Shown here in pieces: positions 55,704-63,712 of a stretch of DNA of 64,000 nt. The notes beneath the pieces were generated by a model. The model was not told the origin of the DNA and ran no database searches. It saw only the letters and a list, made by a program, of their open reading frames with translations. This DNA comes from JAFGXW01 sp964634385 (lineage in GTDB: Bacteria; Bacillota_I; Bacilli_A; Izemoplasmatales; Izemoplasmataceae), in contig CAZWIZ010000007.1 of the NCBI GenBank assembly GCA_964634385.1, positions 1 to 64,000 of the forward strand, in the 5' to 3' direction. A program made the translations under genes and the position numbers. Position 1 is the first letter of the stretch, and every line of letters starts with the position of its first letter.

Positions 55704-56321
55704 CTATTCTATACCTTTCTTAAAGATAAATATTGTTTTATCGATTTTATTTAGAAGACTATTATAATTTATATCTCCTGATGAAAATTCATCTAATACT
55801 ATATTATTTGTTAAAGAAATAACTAAATCTGCGAGTACTTGAGAATCTATTTCTTTTCTAATAACTCCTTTTGATTTGTCCGCTTCAATATAGCTAATGT
55901 AATATTCTTTAGTAAGTTTTAATCCGTCTCCCATAAATTCTTCAAAGAGTGGTCCTTTTGTATTGATGAATATTCTAAATATTTCAACATATTTCGGATT
56001 ATCAATAGAAAATTTAATACCTTGAGCATATAACAATTTAAATAATTCTAAAAATGATATTTGTTCTTCATTAATGAGAAGATCTTTCATATACTCTAAT
56101 TTCTTATTTTTTATTATTTCAAAAACATAGAAGTATAAATCTTTTTTATTAGTAAAATACTGATAAAAACTTCCTCGAGGGATATTTGATTGTTTAATTA
56201 TATTTGATAATTTAGCTTCTTCAAAACTACGCTTTGAAAACTCTTCGATAGAGGAAGATATAATTCTATTTTGTTTATTCTTTGTTAAATTAAAAAAAGT
56301 TTTTGTAGGAATTTTAATCAC
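55704..56321 (-). CDS. TetR family regulator of the ABC-2 exporter operon
   Basis: A 205-residue TetR repressor; helix-turn-helix 'AKLSNIIKQSNIPRGSFYQYFTNKKDLYFYVF' near residues 36-67, helical ligand domain after. It is the first gene of a four-or-five-gene operon with the exporter. Two matching palindromes flank its promoter (56328-56341 and 56385-56398), so autorepression is strongly suggested. TAGGAGGTG ribosome site. Confidence 0.93.
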   Translation of the reverse strand: MIKIPTKTFFNLTKNKQNRIISSSIEEFSKRSFEEAKLSNIIKQSNIPRGSFYQYFTNKKDLYFYVFEIIKNKKLEYMKDLLINEEQISFLELFKLLYAQGIKFSIDNPKYVEIFRIFINTKGPLFEEFMGDGLKLTKEYYISYIEADKSKGVIRKEIDSQVLADLVISLTNNIVLDEFSSGDINYNSLLNKIDKTIFIFKKGIE

Positions 56322-56327
56322 CTCCTA

Positions 56328-56341
56328 TGACGGCGCTGTCA
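56328..56341. promoter_or_regulatory. TetR-type operator O1
   Basis: TGACGGCGCTGTCA, a near-perfect 14-bp palindrome at the transcription start and abutting the ribosome site of the minus-strand TetR gene. It shares the TGAC-N6-GTCA frame with O2. Confidence 0.65.
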
Positions 56342-56346
56342 CTTTT

Positions 56347-56375
56347 ATACTAACAGTACTTTTATTATATGTCAA
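56347..56375 (-). promoter_or_regulatory. SigA-type promoter of the TetR-ABC operon
   Basis: On the minus strand: TTGACA (56370-56375), a 17-bp spacer and TAGTAT (56347-56352). Operators O1 and O2 sit on either side. Confidence 0.7.
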
Positions 56376-56384
56376 TAATGCTTA

Positions 56385-56398
56385 TGACAATGATGTCA
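56385..56398. promoter_or_regulatory. TetR-type operator O2
   Basis: Perfect palindrome TGACA-ATGA-TGTCA, 57 bp (about five to six helical turns) from O1, just upstream of the -35 of the TetR-ABC promoter and about 60 bp before the divergent M48 protease gene. Confidence 0.65.
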
Positions 56399-56460
56399 TA
56401 TTTAATTTCCTTTTGTTTTTTTACTGTTGTGGTAAAATAATATTACGAGGAGGAATTATT

Positions 56461-57699
56461 ATGGAAACTTTTATTTTTATATTAATTATTACATTTATCA
56501 TCGGATCTTTTTCTTTTAATCTATGGCTATCAATATTAAACTATAAACATCGTACGTCTCCTATTCCTGACGTTGTTTCAGATATTTATAATAAAGAAGA
56601 ATATCAGAAATGGTTAGATTATTCAATGGAGAATTATCGTTTTGGATTAGTTTCATCTGTTGTGAATCTTATTATTATGTTAGTATTTTTGTTTGTTGGT
56701 GTTTTCCCATATATTAATAGTATATCAACTAGTCTTTCTAGTAATTTATATATTCAAATATTAATATTTTTAGGAATATATTACTTTATCAGTTTTTTTA
56801 TTAATATTTTCTTTTCATATTATAGTAATTTTTCGATTGAAGAAAGATATGGATTTAATAAAACAACAAAGAAAACTTTTTTTATTGATAAAGTTAAAAG
56901 TCTTGTTTTAACGATTATTTTTGGTGGTGGACTTATATACTTATTGAGTACTCTTTATTATGAAGTTGGAAATATGTTTTATTTATATGCTTGGGTAAGT
57001 ATTGTTTCTATATTGGTTTTTGTAAATTTATTTTATGTTAAGCTAATTGTTCCGATTTTTAATAAATTAAAACCATTAGAATATCCTGAATTAAAGGAAA
57101 GCATTGAACAATTCGCAAAAAAAGTTGGATATGAAGTTAATAAAATAAGTGTTATTGATGCATCTAAAAGATCGACTAAATTAAACGCATATTTCGCTGG
57201 ATTCGGGAAATTAAAGCAAGTAGTATTATATGATACTTTAGTAGAAAAAATGTCTGTTGATGAAATTGTGGCTGTTTTAGCACATGAAATTGGACATAGT
57301 AAGCACAAACATATTATTTCAGGAATGTTTCAGTCTATTATTGTTTTTTCGATTTATTTAGGAGTTTTATTATTCACTCTTAATTCTCCGGAAATTAGTA
57401 TGGCATTCGGATTTACTAATGCTAATTTTGGATTTGGAATTATTATTTTCTCGGTATTGTTATCTCCAATTTCAATTTTAATAGAAGCTATTTCATCAGG
57501 TATTTCAAGAAAACATGAATATCAAGCAGATGAATTTGCAAGTAAGAATTGGTCTAAAATCCATATTGAAAATGCTTTAAAAGTTTTAACTAAAGAAAAC
57601 TTTTCTAATCTTACACCTCATCCGCTGTATGTGAAACTTACTTATTCTCATCCACCTGTAGCTGATAGAATAAATATGATCAGAAAAAATGGTGAATAA
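56461..57699 (+). CDS. M48 family membrane metalloprotease (CAAX prenyl protease-like)
   Basis: A 412-residue Ste24/HtpX-relative. It has an M48_N region with several membrane helices (residues 1-200), zinc ligands H275 and H279 with catalytic E276 in 'LAHEIGHSKHKH', and the third ligand Glu353 in 'HEYQADEFASK'. Ste24-type enzymes in bacteria clear damaged or misfolded membrane proteins. An upstream in-frame ATG at 56413 has no ribosome site; CGAGGAGGAA at 56447 fixes 56461. It is followed after 2 bp by a TPR-like membrane gene. Confidence 0.92.
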   Translation: METFIFILIITFIIGSFSFNLWLSILNYKHRTSPIPDVVSDIYNKEEYQKWLDYSMENYRFGLVSSVVNLIIMLVFLFVGVFPYINSISTSLSSNLYIQILIFLGIYYFISFFINIFFSYYSNFSIEERYGFNKTTKKTFFIDKVKSLVLTIIFGGGLIYLLSTLYYEVGNMFYLYAWVSIVSILVFVNLFYVKLIVPIFNKLKPLEYPELKESIEQFAKKVGYEVNKISVIDASKRSTKLNAYFAGFGKLKQVVLYDTLVEKMSVDEIVAVLAHEIGHSKHKHIISGMFQSIIVFSIYLGVLLFTLNSPEISMAFGFTNANFGFGIIIFSVLLSPISILIEAISSGISRKHEYQADEFASKNWSKIHIENALKVLTKENFSNLTPHPLYVKLTYSHPPVADRINMIRKNGE

Positions 57700-57701
57700 A
57701 G

Positions 57702-58433
57702 ATGATAAAACATTCATTTTGGTTAACATTTAGAATAGTTGCTTTTATTATTGGGTATTATGTTTTGAGTATGTATATAGATGATATATACATTATTATT
57801 GGGGTAGTTGTTATTTCAATTCCGATGATTATTTATAATTATATAAATAAAGGAAAATATGAATACCTTTTAGAAATTTTATGTGATCCTTCTAAATATA
57901 CAGAAATAATTAAAACGAAATATATTAAGAAGGATGAATCAATATATCAATTATGTTTAGCTTATGGATATGTATATTCAGGTGATTATGATAATGCTTT
58001 GCTAGCTGTTAATAAGGTTGATCATCTAGTTGTTGAAAAAAGTTTAAAATATAACCTTATGTATTATATAGTTATGTTAAAACTAGCTTATAATAATCAA
58101 GATTTAGACGAATACAATATCTTGTTATTAAAACTTCAAAAAATAGAATTAGATAAAAATAATAAAATTGATATTAAAATATTTGATATACCAGTTTATA
58201 TGTTAGAAAAAAAATATACAGAAGTTATTGAGCTGTTACATGAGTTGATTCCACTTCAAAGAAAAAGGTTTATATTAATGGAATTAGAATATTATTTAGC
58301 ATTGGCATATCTTGAAGTAGGAAATAAGATAGATGCTATCGCGGTATTAGAGTTTGTTAGTAAGGAAAAATATCATTTAATCTATAATAAATTAGCCTCT
58401 GAGTTATTAGAAACAGTTAGAAATCCTGTTTAG
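57702..58433 (+). CDS. Membrane-anchored TPR-like protein
   Basis: A 243-residue protein with two N-terminal membrane helices (about residues 7-25 and 28-48) and a helical C-terminal domain. Pairs of helices such as 'LCLAYGYVYSGDYDNALLAVNKV' and 'YLALAYLEVGNKIDAIAVLEFV' read as degenerate TPR repeats, suggesting a protein-binding role at the membrane. Two bp from the M48 gene, so probably a partner of the protease; this is inference. Confidence 0.65.
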   Translation: MIKHSFWLTFRIVAFIIGYYVLSMYIDDIYIIIGVVVISIPMIIYNYINKGKYEYLLEILCDPSKYTEIIKTKYIKKDESIYQLCLAYGYVYSGDYDNALLAVNKVDHLVVEKSLKYNLMYYIVMLKLAYNNQDLDEYNILLLKLQKIELDKNNKIDIKIFDIPVYMLEKKYTEVIELLHELIPLQRKRFILMELEYYLALAYLEVGNKIDAIAVLEFVSKEKYHLIYNKLASELLETVRNPV

Positions 58434-58441
58434 GAAAAAAC

Positions 58442-58487
58442 AAAATATCAATTTTATTAATATTTTTAATAATAAAATTGATATTTT
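58442..58487 (+). terminator. Terminator-like hairpin after the TPR gene
   Basis: An 18-bp AT-rich stem (AAAATATCAATTTTATTA / TAATAAAATTGATATTTT) with a 10-nt loop and T's. Low GC content makes it a weaker terminator than others here. Confidence 0.5.
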
Positions 58488-58529
58488 TAATTTAAATATT
58501 AATATTATTAATTATTTTTTTAAAAAAAC

Positions 58530-58558
58530 TTGACAAACAAGAAAAAGTTTAATATTAT
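58530..58558 (+). promoter_or_regulatory. SigA-type promoter of the SHOCT/DUF2089 cluster
   Basis: TTGACA (58530-58535), a 17-bp spacer and TATTAT (58553-58558). About 60 bp upstream of the first gene of the cluster. Confidence 0.7.
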
Positions 58559-58622
58559 TAAGGTGCAAGTTAAAAAAATTAATAAATGATTCAATAAAAT
58601 TATGGAAATGGTGGTGAAAATG

Positions 58623-58973
58623 GTGAATAATGAAATAATTCTTCGAAAAATTGAAGATAACGAAATAACTGCGTATGATGCTTATAATAAATTATATCCA
58701 GTTGAAAAAAATAAAATTGGGAAAAGAGCTTTTTTTGTAAAGATAAATATAAAAATTCCAAATGAAGGAAAAAGCCTTAATGCTTTTCTAAGAATATTAT
58801 TTGCTATTCCAATACCAATTATATTTGTGAAAATAATATTGAGACTATATGGAAGATATAGTAATGGTAACGATATGGATTTAAAACAATTTGCTAAGAT
58901 TTTGAAATATTCTAAAAATACTAAAATATCAGTTGAGTCAAGTGAAGCACTTGTTGATATTAAAATAATGTAG
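58623..58973 (+). CDS. SHOCT-like domain protein
   Basis: A 116-residue protein. The N-terminal 'ILRKIEDNEITAYDAYNKLYP' is a SHOCT-like helical motif of the YvlB/DUF2089-associated type, followed by a beta-strand, a short hydrophobic stretch ('FLRILFAIPIPIIFVKIIL', amphipathic or membrane-touching) and an acidic C-terminal strand. I chose the GTG at 58623 because GGTGGTGA ends five bases before it and because the second SHOCT protein aligns from this residue; ATGs at 58602 and 58620 are alternatives. First gene of a four-gene cluster, 11 bp before DUF2089. Confidence 0.7.
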   Translation: MNNEIILRKIEDNEITAYDAYNKLYPVEKNKIGKRAFFVKINIKIPNEGKSLNAFLRILFAIPIPIIFVKIILRLYGRYSNGNDMDLKQFAKILKYSKNTKISVESSEALVDIKIM

Positions 58974-58984
58974 GAGGAAAAAAA

Positions 58985-59353
58985 ATGATTAATAATGTTA
59001 TAGGTAAATGTCCAATATGTGAAAGTGATTTAATTGTTACAAAATTACAATGCCCTAATTGTAAAACAGAGATAGGTGGATCGTTTCAACTATCAAAGTT
59101 CAACTATTTATCAAAAGAACATTTATATTTTATTGAGGTTTTTATTAAAAATCGCGGAAATATTAAACAAATTGAAAAAGAATTAGGAATTTCATATCCA
59201 ACAGTGAAGAGAAATCTAGATGAAGTAATTAATAGTTTGGGGTACCAAGTATCTAACGTTGAACAACATAAAAAAGAGGAAATATTTAAAAAACTTGAAA
59301 AACATGAAATTACTGCGCTAGAAGCCGCTAAATTATTAAAGATGGAGTTATAA
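58985..59353 (+). CDS. DUF2089 zinc-ribbon HTH regulator
   Basis: A 122-residue protein: an N-terminal zinc ribbon (CPIC...CPNC, Cys at residues about 9, 12, 23, 26), a helix-turn-helix ('NIKQIEKELGISYPTVKRNLDEV', residues about 60-82) and a C-terminal SHOCT-like motif ('KKLEKHEITALEAAKLLK'). DUF2089 proteins in Firmicutes lie beside YvlB-type proteins and are thought to be DNA-binding regulators of membrane stress. AGGAGGA ribosome site. Its C-terminal motif matches the N-terminal motif of both SHOCT neighbours. Confidence 0.85.
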   Translation: MINNVIGKCPICESDLIVTKLQCPNCKTEIGGSFQLSKFNYLSKEHLYFIEVFIKNRGNIKQIEKELGISYPTVKRNLDEVINSLGYQVSNVEQHKKEEIFKKLEKHEITALEAAKLLKMEL

Positions 59354-59355
59354 TT

Positions 59356-59460
59356 ATGTACGATATTGATAGTGTTTATAACAAGTTTACTTATAGAAAA
59401 GACGAATTAGAAATACTTATTAAAGAATTAGATTATAAAAGAAGATATAAGAATAAATAG
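59356..59460 (+). CDS. Small ORF of 34 residues within the regulatory cluster
   Basis: ATG at 59356 to TAG at 59458 encodes a very charged helical peptide (begins MYDIDSVYNKF, basic end KRRYKNK). GATGGAG lies 9 bases upstream and it starts 2 bp after the DUF2089 stop. It fills the space between two related genes in the same direction, so I think it may be translated, but it could also be untranslated leader. Confidence 0.4.
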   Translation: MYDIDSVYNKFTYRKDELEILIKELDYKRRYKNK

Positions 59461-59479
59461 TAACGGAAAGGTGATATAT

Positions 59480-59854
59480 ATGAATAATGATAGATTAAGA
59501 ATATTAGAAATGATTGAAAATAAAACAATAACAGCTTCAGAAGGTGCGGAGTTACTTAGCGCTTTAGACAAGTCTAGTGATAACGTACCAATTCCTAAAA
59601 AAGTGAAAAACAGTTTTAAAATGTTTAAAATAAAAGTTATATCAGCTGATGGTGATAAAGTAAATGTTCAAATTCCATTAGAATTTGCGAAAGTAGCATT
59701 GAAAAATGGAAAAGGATTCATGAAAATTGATCAAATAGATGATATGGATTTAGATTTAGATTTAATTCTAGAAATGATTAATCAAGGAACAATGGGAAAA
59801 ATAGTTGATATTGAATCAGCTGATGGTGACGTAGTTGAAATAGTTATTGAATAA
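59480..59854 (+). CDS. SHOCT-like domain protein (second copy)
   Basis: A 124-residue protein beginning 'NNDRLRILEMIENKTITASEGAELLSAL', the SHOCT-like motif, then a linker and a beta-rich, acidic C-terminal domain ('FKIKVISADGDKVNVQIPLEFAKVAL'), close to the N-terminal part of YvlB (DUF4097-associated). The longer frame starting at 59471 is less likely; AAAGGTGA at 59465-59472 suits the ATG at 59480. Last gene of the cluster; a UUCG terminator follows. Confidence 0.8.
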   Translation: MNNDRLRILEMIENKTITASEGAELLSALDKSSDNVPIPKKVKNSFKMFKIKVISADGDKVNVQIPLEFAKVALKNGKGFMKIDQIDDMDLDLDLILEMINQGTMGKIVDIESADGDVVEIVIE

Positions 59855-59866
59855 CTTCTTTCCTTT

Positions 59867-59885
59867 AGGACCTTCGGGTCCTTTT
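59867..59885 (+). terminator. Terminator of the SHOCT/DUF2089 cluster
   Basis: AGGACC-TTCG-GGTCCT stem with UUCG loop and a T run, 12 bp after the last stop codon. Confidence 0.85.
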
Positions 59886-59979
59886 GTTTGTGTGTGTGGA
59901 AATTTAACTTTCAGCAGCTACTTTATTGGAGTTATCATAAAAAAGTATCTATTGGTTTTGTCATTAAATCCTAATAATG

Positions 59980-59988
59980 TGATATAAT
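59980..59988 (+). promoter_or_regulatory. Extended -10 promoter of the first RlmD-like gene
   Basis: TGATATAAT (extended -10), 84 bp before the start codon chosen. A TTGTCA (59959-59964) lies at an over-long 18-bp spacing. Confidence 0.5.
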
Positions 59989-60072
59989 AGTATTATTAGG
60001 AATAATATTTTATATATGTATGAGCATATTGCCTTATTTATTATAAAATTATTCAAGCAAAGGGTGTTTTTT

Positions 60073-61425
60073 ATGATTGAAAAGAATGAGTTTTACGAAG
60101 TAGAGTTTGTGGATATGACTCATGATGGAATGGGAGTATGCAAAATTGAGGGATATCCTGTTTTTGTATCAAATGCATTAAAAGGTGAAAAAGCTAAAAT
60201 TAGAATTATTAAAGTTAATAAAAGTTTTGGGTTTGCTAGATTAGTTGAAATTCAAAGTGAATCACCTTTTAGAAAAGAACCTATATGTGATCATTTTTAT
60301 GAGTGTGGTGGCTGTAATTTAATGCATATGAATTATCAAATGCAGTTAGATTTTAAGAAATATCGTACAAAAGAAACACTTAGAAAATTAGGAAAAATCG
60401 AAGCAACTGTTCATGAAACAGTTGGAATGATAAATCCATATTATTACCGTAATAAATCAGTAATACCTTTTGGTGAAGTTAATGGTAAAATGGTTTCAGG
60501 GTTATTTAAAAATAGAACTCATGAAATAATTGATATGAAGAAATGCTATATTATTCCTAAAATAACAACTGATATTGTTAAGTATTTAAAAAATATTTTT
60601 ATGGAATTAAATATTCCAGCTTATAATGAAAACTTAAGAACTGGTGTTATTAGACATGTTATTGTTAGAAATTCATACAAATATGATGATATTTCAGTTA
60701 CTATTGTTACTTTTACATCTAAATTACCTAAAAAAGAGATTATAATAAAAAAACTAGCTGCCAGATTTAAAAGAATAGTTTCTATTGTTCAAAATTATAA
60801 TCCTGATAATACTAATATTGTATTTGGTAGAAAATCAAGAATTTTATTTGGAGAAGATTTTATTAAAGATGAAATAAATGGAGTGAAATTTAAAATATCA
60901 CATCGTTCATTTTATCAAGTTAATCCTATTCAAACAGAAGAACTATATAAAAAAGCAATTGAATATGCAGATTTATCAAGTGATGAAGTTATTATTGATG
61001 CATATTGTGGCATTGGAACTATAGGATTAAGTGTTGCTCCTTACGCAAAAACAGTTTTAGGTGTTGATATTGTAAAACAATCAATAGATGATGCTAATTC
61101 TAATGCTAATTACAATGGCATTAAAAATACAAAATTCGTTACTGGAAAGGCTGAATCAGTTATTAAATCCTGGAAAAACTATGATGTAGATGTTTTATTT
61201 ATTGATCCGCCTAGAAAAGGATGCGACAAAGAATTTTTGAAAACAATTGCTGAAATGAAAATCCCGAAAATTGTTTACATTTCATGTAATGTTTCAACAT
61301 TAGCTCGTGATTTAAACTTCTTACAGGCACATAATTACGATGTTGTAGAAGTTACACCATATGATATGTTTCCGCAAACAAGTCATATTGAAACAGTTAC
61401 TAAATTGAGATTAAGCAAATATTAA
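60073..61425 (+). CDS. RlmD/TrmA-type RNA m5U methyltransferase (copy 1)
   Basis: A 450-residue enzyme that methylates C5 of a uridine in 23S rRNA or tRNA. It has an N-terminal TRAM domain, 4Fe-4S Cys C72, C78, C81 in 'ICDHFYECGGC' with a fourth Cys about residue 162, SAM-binding 'IDAYCGIGTIGLSVAP', 'LFIDPPRKGCD' and the catalytic Cys in 'YISCNVSTLARD'. The upstream ATG at 60016 has no ribosome site; AAAGGGTG precedes 60073. A second paralog follows 269 bp downstream; substrates (U747 and U1939-type sites) may be split between them. Confidence 0.88.
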   Translation: MIEKNEFYEVEFVDMTHDGMGVCKIEGYPVFVSNALKGEKAKIRIIKVNKSFGFARLVEIQSESPFRKEPICDHFYECGGCNLMHMNYQMQLDFKKYRTKETLRKLGKIEATVHETVGMINPYYYRNKSVIPFGEVNGKMVSGLFKNRTHEIIDMKKCYIIPKITTDIVKYLKNIFMELNIPAYNENLRTGVIRHVIVRNSYKYDDISVTIVTFTSKLPKKEIIIKKLAARFKRIVSIVQNYNPDNTNIVFGRKSRILFGEDFIKDEINGVKFKISHRSFYQVNPIQTEELYKKAIEYADLSSDEVIIDAYCGIGTIGLSVAPYAKTVLGVDIVKQSIDDANSNANYNGIKNTKFVTGKAESVIKSWKNYDVDVLFIDPPRKGCDKEFLKTIAEMKIPKIVYISCNVSTLARDLNFLQAHNYDVVEVTPYDMFPQTSHIETVTKLRLSKY

Positions 61426-61459
61426 ACTATACTAAAAAGATAGTAAAGGTAGTGACAAG

Positions 61460-61579
61460 ATGAATCTTGCTAATATCAATGGACAAATGTTTCTAATTGC
61501 ACATATTAATAATAGTTATATTGACAATTTTTTAATTATTGATGGAGTAAAAAAACCGAGATATTCTCGGTTTTTCTAG
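61460..61579 (+). CDS. Possible 39-residue ORF overlapping a terminator
   Basis: ATG at 61460 with a fair GGTAGTGA site 7 bases upstream, ending TAG at 61577. The peptide is mostly hydrophobic/Asn-rich and ends in a basic 'KKPRYSRFF'. Its last 25 bases form a terminator hairpin (61549-61575), so it is more likely leader sequence or decayed DNA than a gene. Confidence 0.2.
   Translation: MNLANINGQMFLIAHINNSYIDNFLIIDGVKKPRYSRFF
61549..61575 (+). terminator. Terminator between the two methyltransferase genes
   Basis: AAAAACCGAG-ATATT-CTCGGTTTTT hairpin (10-bp stem, 5-nt loop) with T's. Confidence 0.75.
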
Positions 61580-61694
61580 CGGTATTAGTAACATGGATAT
61601 TTTAACTAAAAAAAGATTATTAAATAGTAAATTAAGTATAATGTTAATAAGAAATATAATTAATATGATATAATATGTTGAAAGTTGGTGTAGT

Positions 61695-63065
61695 ATGGAA
61701 ATGGAACCGTTATTAAAAGTAAATCAGGAAGTATTAGTAACAATTAAACGTTTAGGAATCAATGGAGAAGGTATTGGCTTTTATAAAAGACAAGCTGTTT
61801 TTGTTGATGGTGTGTTTCCACCTGAACAAGTTGTTGTAAAAATAACTGAGGTACAAAAATCATATACAAAAGCAGAAGTAGTTAGAATCAAGGTTAAAGC
61901 AGCTAAAAGAGTTAAACCTTTTTGTAGACATTATGCTGAATGTGGAGGATGTCAAATTCAACATATTGATTATGATGAACAGTTAGCTCTTAAAGAGGAA
62001 ATGTTAATTCAAGCATTTGATCGTTATACTAACTTAGATGTAAATATAATTAAATTTAATAGTATGATTGGAATGAATAATACTAAACATTATCGATATA
62101 AGGCTCAAATGCCTGTGAAAAACACTGAATATGGGATGACTACAGGATTATATAAAAAAGAATCAAATGAATTAGTTCCTATAATTGATTGTCCAATTCA
62201 AAATGAAAGTATTAATCGTGTTAATCAAAAAGTTTTAGAAATATGTGATAAATATGAAATATATGCGTTTGATCCTTTAACTATGAGAGGATTAGTTCGA
62301 TATATCGTTGTTAGAACATCTAATTTTAATGATGAAGTACAAGTTACTTTAGTAATAACTATCTTTAATAAAGCATTAAAAGATGCAGCTAAAGAAATTA
62401 TTAAAATACCTGGAGTAGTAAGTGTAGGGATATCAAAAAATAGAGATGTGAAAAATATTGAGATATTTGGAAATGAAGTTGAAATATTAGAAGGTAAAGA
62501 TTCAATAACAGAGGGAATTAGTGATATAAGATATCATTTGAAACCAAAATCATTCTATCAATTAAATCCCCAACAAGCTATTAAATTATATTCAGAAGTG
62601 AAAAAACATTTAGATTTTTCTATAGATAAAGTAATAGTAGATGCATATAGTGGTTCTGGAGCAATAAGCATGTATTTAGCACCTTTTGCTAAGAAAATTG
62701 TTGGTATAGATATTTCAAAAGAATCAACATATAGCGCAAGACATAACATGAAAATAAATAAATTTGATAATTTAACATTTGAATTAGGAGAAGTGAAAGA
62801 TGTACTGGCTTCATATTATAATAAGGGATTTAATCCAGATGTAATTATTTTTGATCCACCAAGATCAGGATTAGATGTAAAAACTTTAGATTTATTAGTT
62901 AGAAAAGTCGTAAAGAAGATTATTTACATTTCTTGTAATCCAAGTACATTAGCGAAAAATATAAAAATATTATCAAAAAAATATAATATTCAATCAGTTA
63001 CACCATTAGATATGTTTCCGCATACATCTCATATTGAGAGTATCACAGTTTTGACAAAAAAATAG
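61695..63065 (+). CDS. RlmD/TrmA-type RNA m5U methyltransferase (copy 2)
   Basis: A 456-residue paralog with the same plan: TRAM domain, Fe-S Cys C77, C83, C86 in 'CRHYAECGGC' and a fourth in 'IIDCPIQ', SAM-binding 'VDAYSGSGAISMYLAPFA', 'IFDPPRSGLD' and catalytic Cys in 'YISCNPSTLAKN'. All catalytic residues are kept, so both copies should be active. GTTGGTG ribosome site. Ends at a symmetrical hairpin. Confidence 0.88.
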   Translation: MEMEPLLKVNQEVLVTIKRLGINGEGIGFYKRQAVFVDGVFPPEQVVVKITEVQKSYTKAEVVRIKVKAAKRVKPFCRHYAECGGCQIQHIDYDEQLALKEEMLIQAFDRYTNLDVNIIKFNSMIGMNNTKHYRYKAQMPVKNTEYGMTTGLYKKESNELVPIIDCPIQNESINRVNQKVLEICDKYEIYAFDPLTMRGLVRYIVVRTSNFNDEVQVTLVITIFNKALKDAAKEIIKIPGVVSVGISKNRDVKNIEIFGNEVEILEGKDSITEGISDIRYHLKPKSFYQLNPQQAIKLYSEVKKHLDFSIDKVIVDAYSGSGAISMYLAPFAKKIVGIDISKESTYSARHNMKINKFDNLTFELGEVKDVLASYYNKGFNPDVIIFDPPRSGLDVKTLDLLVRKVVKKIIYISCNPSTLAKNIKILSKKYNIQSVTPLDMFPHTSHIESITVLTKK

Positions 63066-63068
63066 TAA

Positions 63069-63106
63069 TTAAAGGTGGCTTTACCATTTGGTAAAGCCAC
63101 CTTTAA
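63069..63106. terminator. Long perfect hairpin after copy 2
   Basis: A perfect 17-bp stem (TTAAAGGTGGCTTTACC / GGTAAAGCCACCTTTAA) with a 4-nt loop. Its T run is short, so it may act as a structural 3' end or a bidirectional terminator. Confidence 0.65.
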
Positions 63107-63170
63107 TTATCAAAAATATAAGAATAATCATCTTGAATTATTGAAATATTTATGGTAATATTGGCATATA

Positions 63171-63195
63171 TTATATATCGTGTAACGATATATAA
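63171..63195. promoter_or_regulatory. Perfect inverted repeat, probable PadR operator
   Basis: TTATATATCG-TGTAA-CGATATATAA, a perfect 10-5-10 inverted repeat, 25 bp before the PadR start, with an extra half site CGATATAT at 63202-63209 next to the ribosome site. TATAT-CG spaced by 5 is a known style for PadR-type operators. Confidence 0.7.
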
Positions 63196-63220
63196 TAAGC
63201 CGATATATGGAGATGACATT

Positions 63221-63556
63221 ATGAATAAAAGAATACTAAAGGTTTCACCATTAACAGAATCTTCGTTCTATATTTTATTATCGTTACAAAATCCGCTTCA
63301 TGGCTATGGAATAATAAAAAAAGTAGAAAGACTTACTAACAACAGATTAAAACTCGCAGCAGGGACAGTATACGGTGCAATTAATACATTACTGAAGAAT
63401 AAGTTGATTGAGTTAACTGATGAAAGAAATGGAATTAGAGGAAAGAAATATTATCGAGCAACAGTATTGGGAAAAAAAAGAATATATCATGAAATAGATC
63501 GATTACGTGAAATGATAAATAACGGTATTAACGAAATTGGCGATTATTATGAATAA
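63221..63556 (+). CDS. PadR family transcriptional regulator (copy 2)
   Basis: A 111-residue winged-helix protein. The N-terminal 'PLTESSFYILLSLQNPLHGYGIIKKVERLT', the recognition helix 'LAAGTVYGAINTLLKNKLIEL' and the wing 'GKKYYRATVLGKKRI' are PadR. The upstream frame from 63152 lacks a ribosome site, while GGAGATGA fits the ATG at 63221. It almost certainly autoregulates through the inverted repeat at 63171-63195; no target gene is immediately downstream, so the effector genes must be elsewhere or it has only itself as target. Confidence 0.9.
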   Translation: MNKRILKVSPLTESSFYILLSLQNPLHGYGIIKKVERLTNNRLKLAAGTVYGAINTLLKNKLIELTDERNGIRGKKYYRATVLGKKRIYHEIDRLREMINNGINEIGDYYE

Positions 63557-63712
63557 CATCGTAATAATTTTTAACAAAACTGTGAAATATTAATACAAAA
63601 AATATATTATACAGGTAAATACCAATCATGATTTAAGAATTATGCTAATTTTTTGTTAAATTTTTTTAATGTAATTATTCTGTAATTATTGTTATGAGGT
63701 CGTCTATACTAG

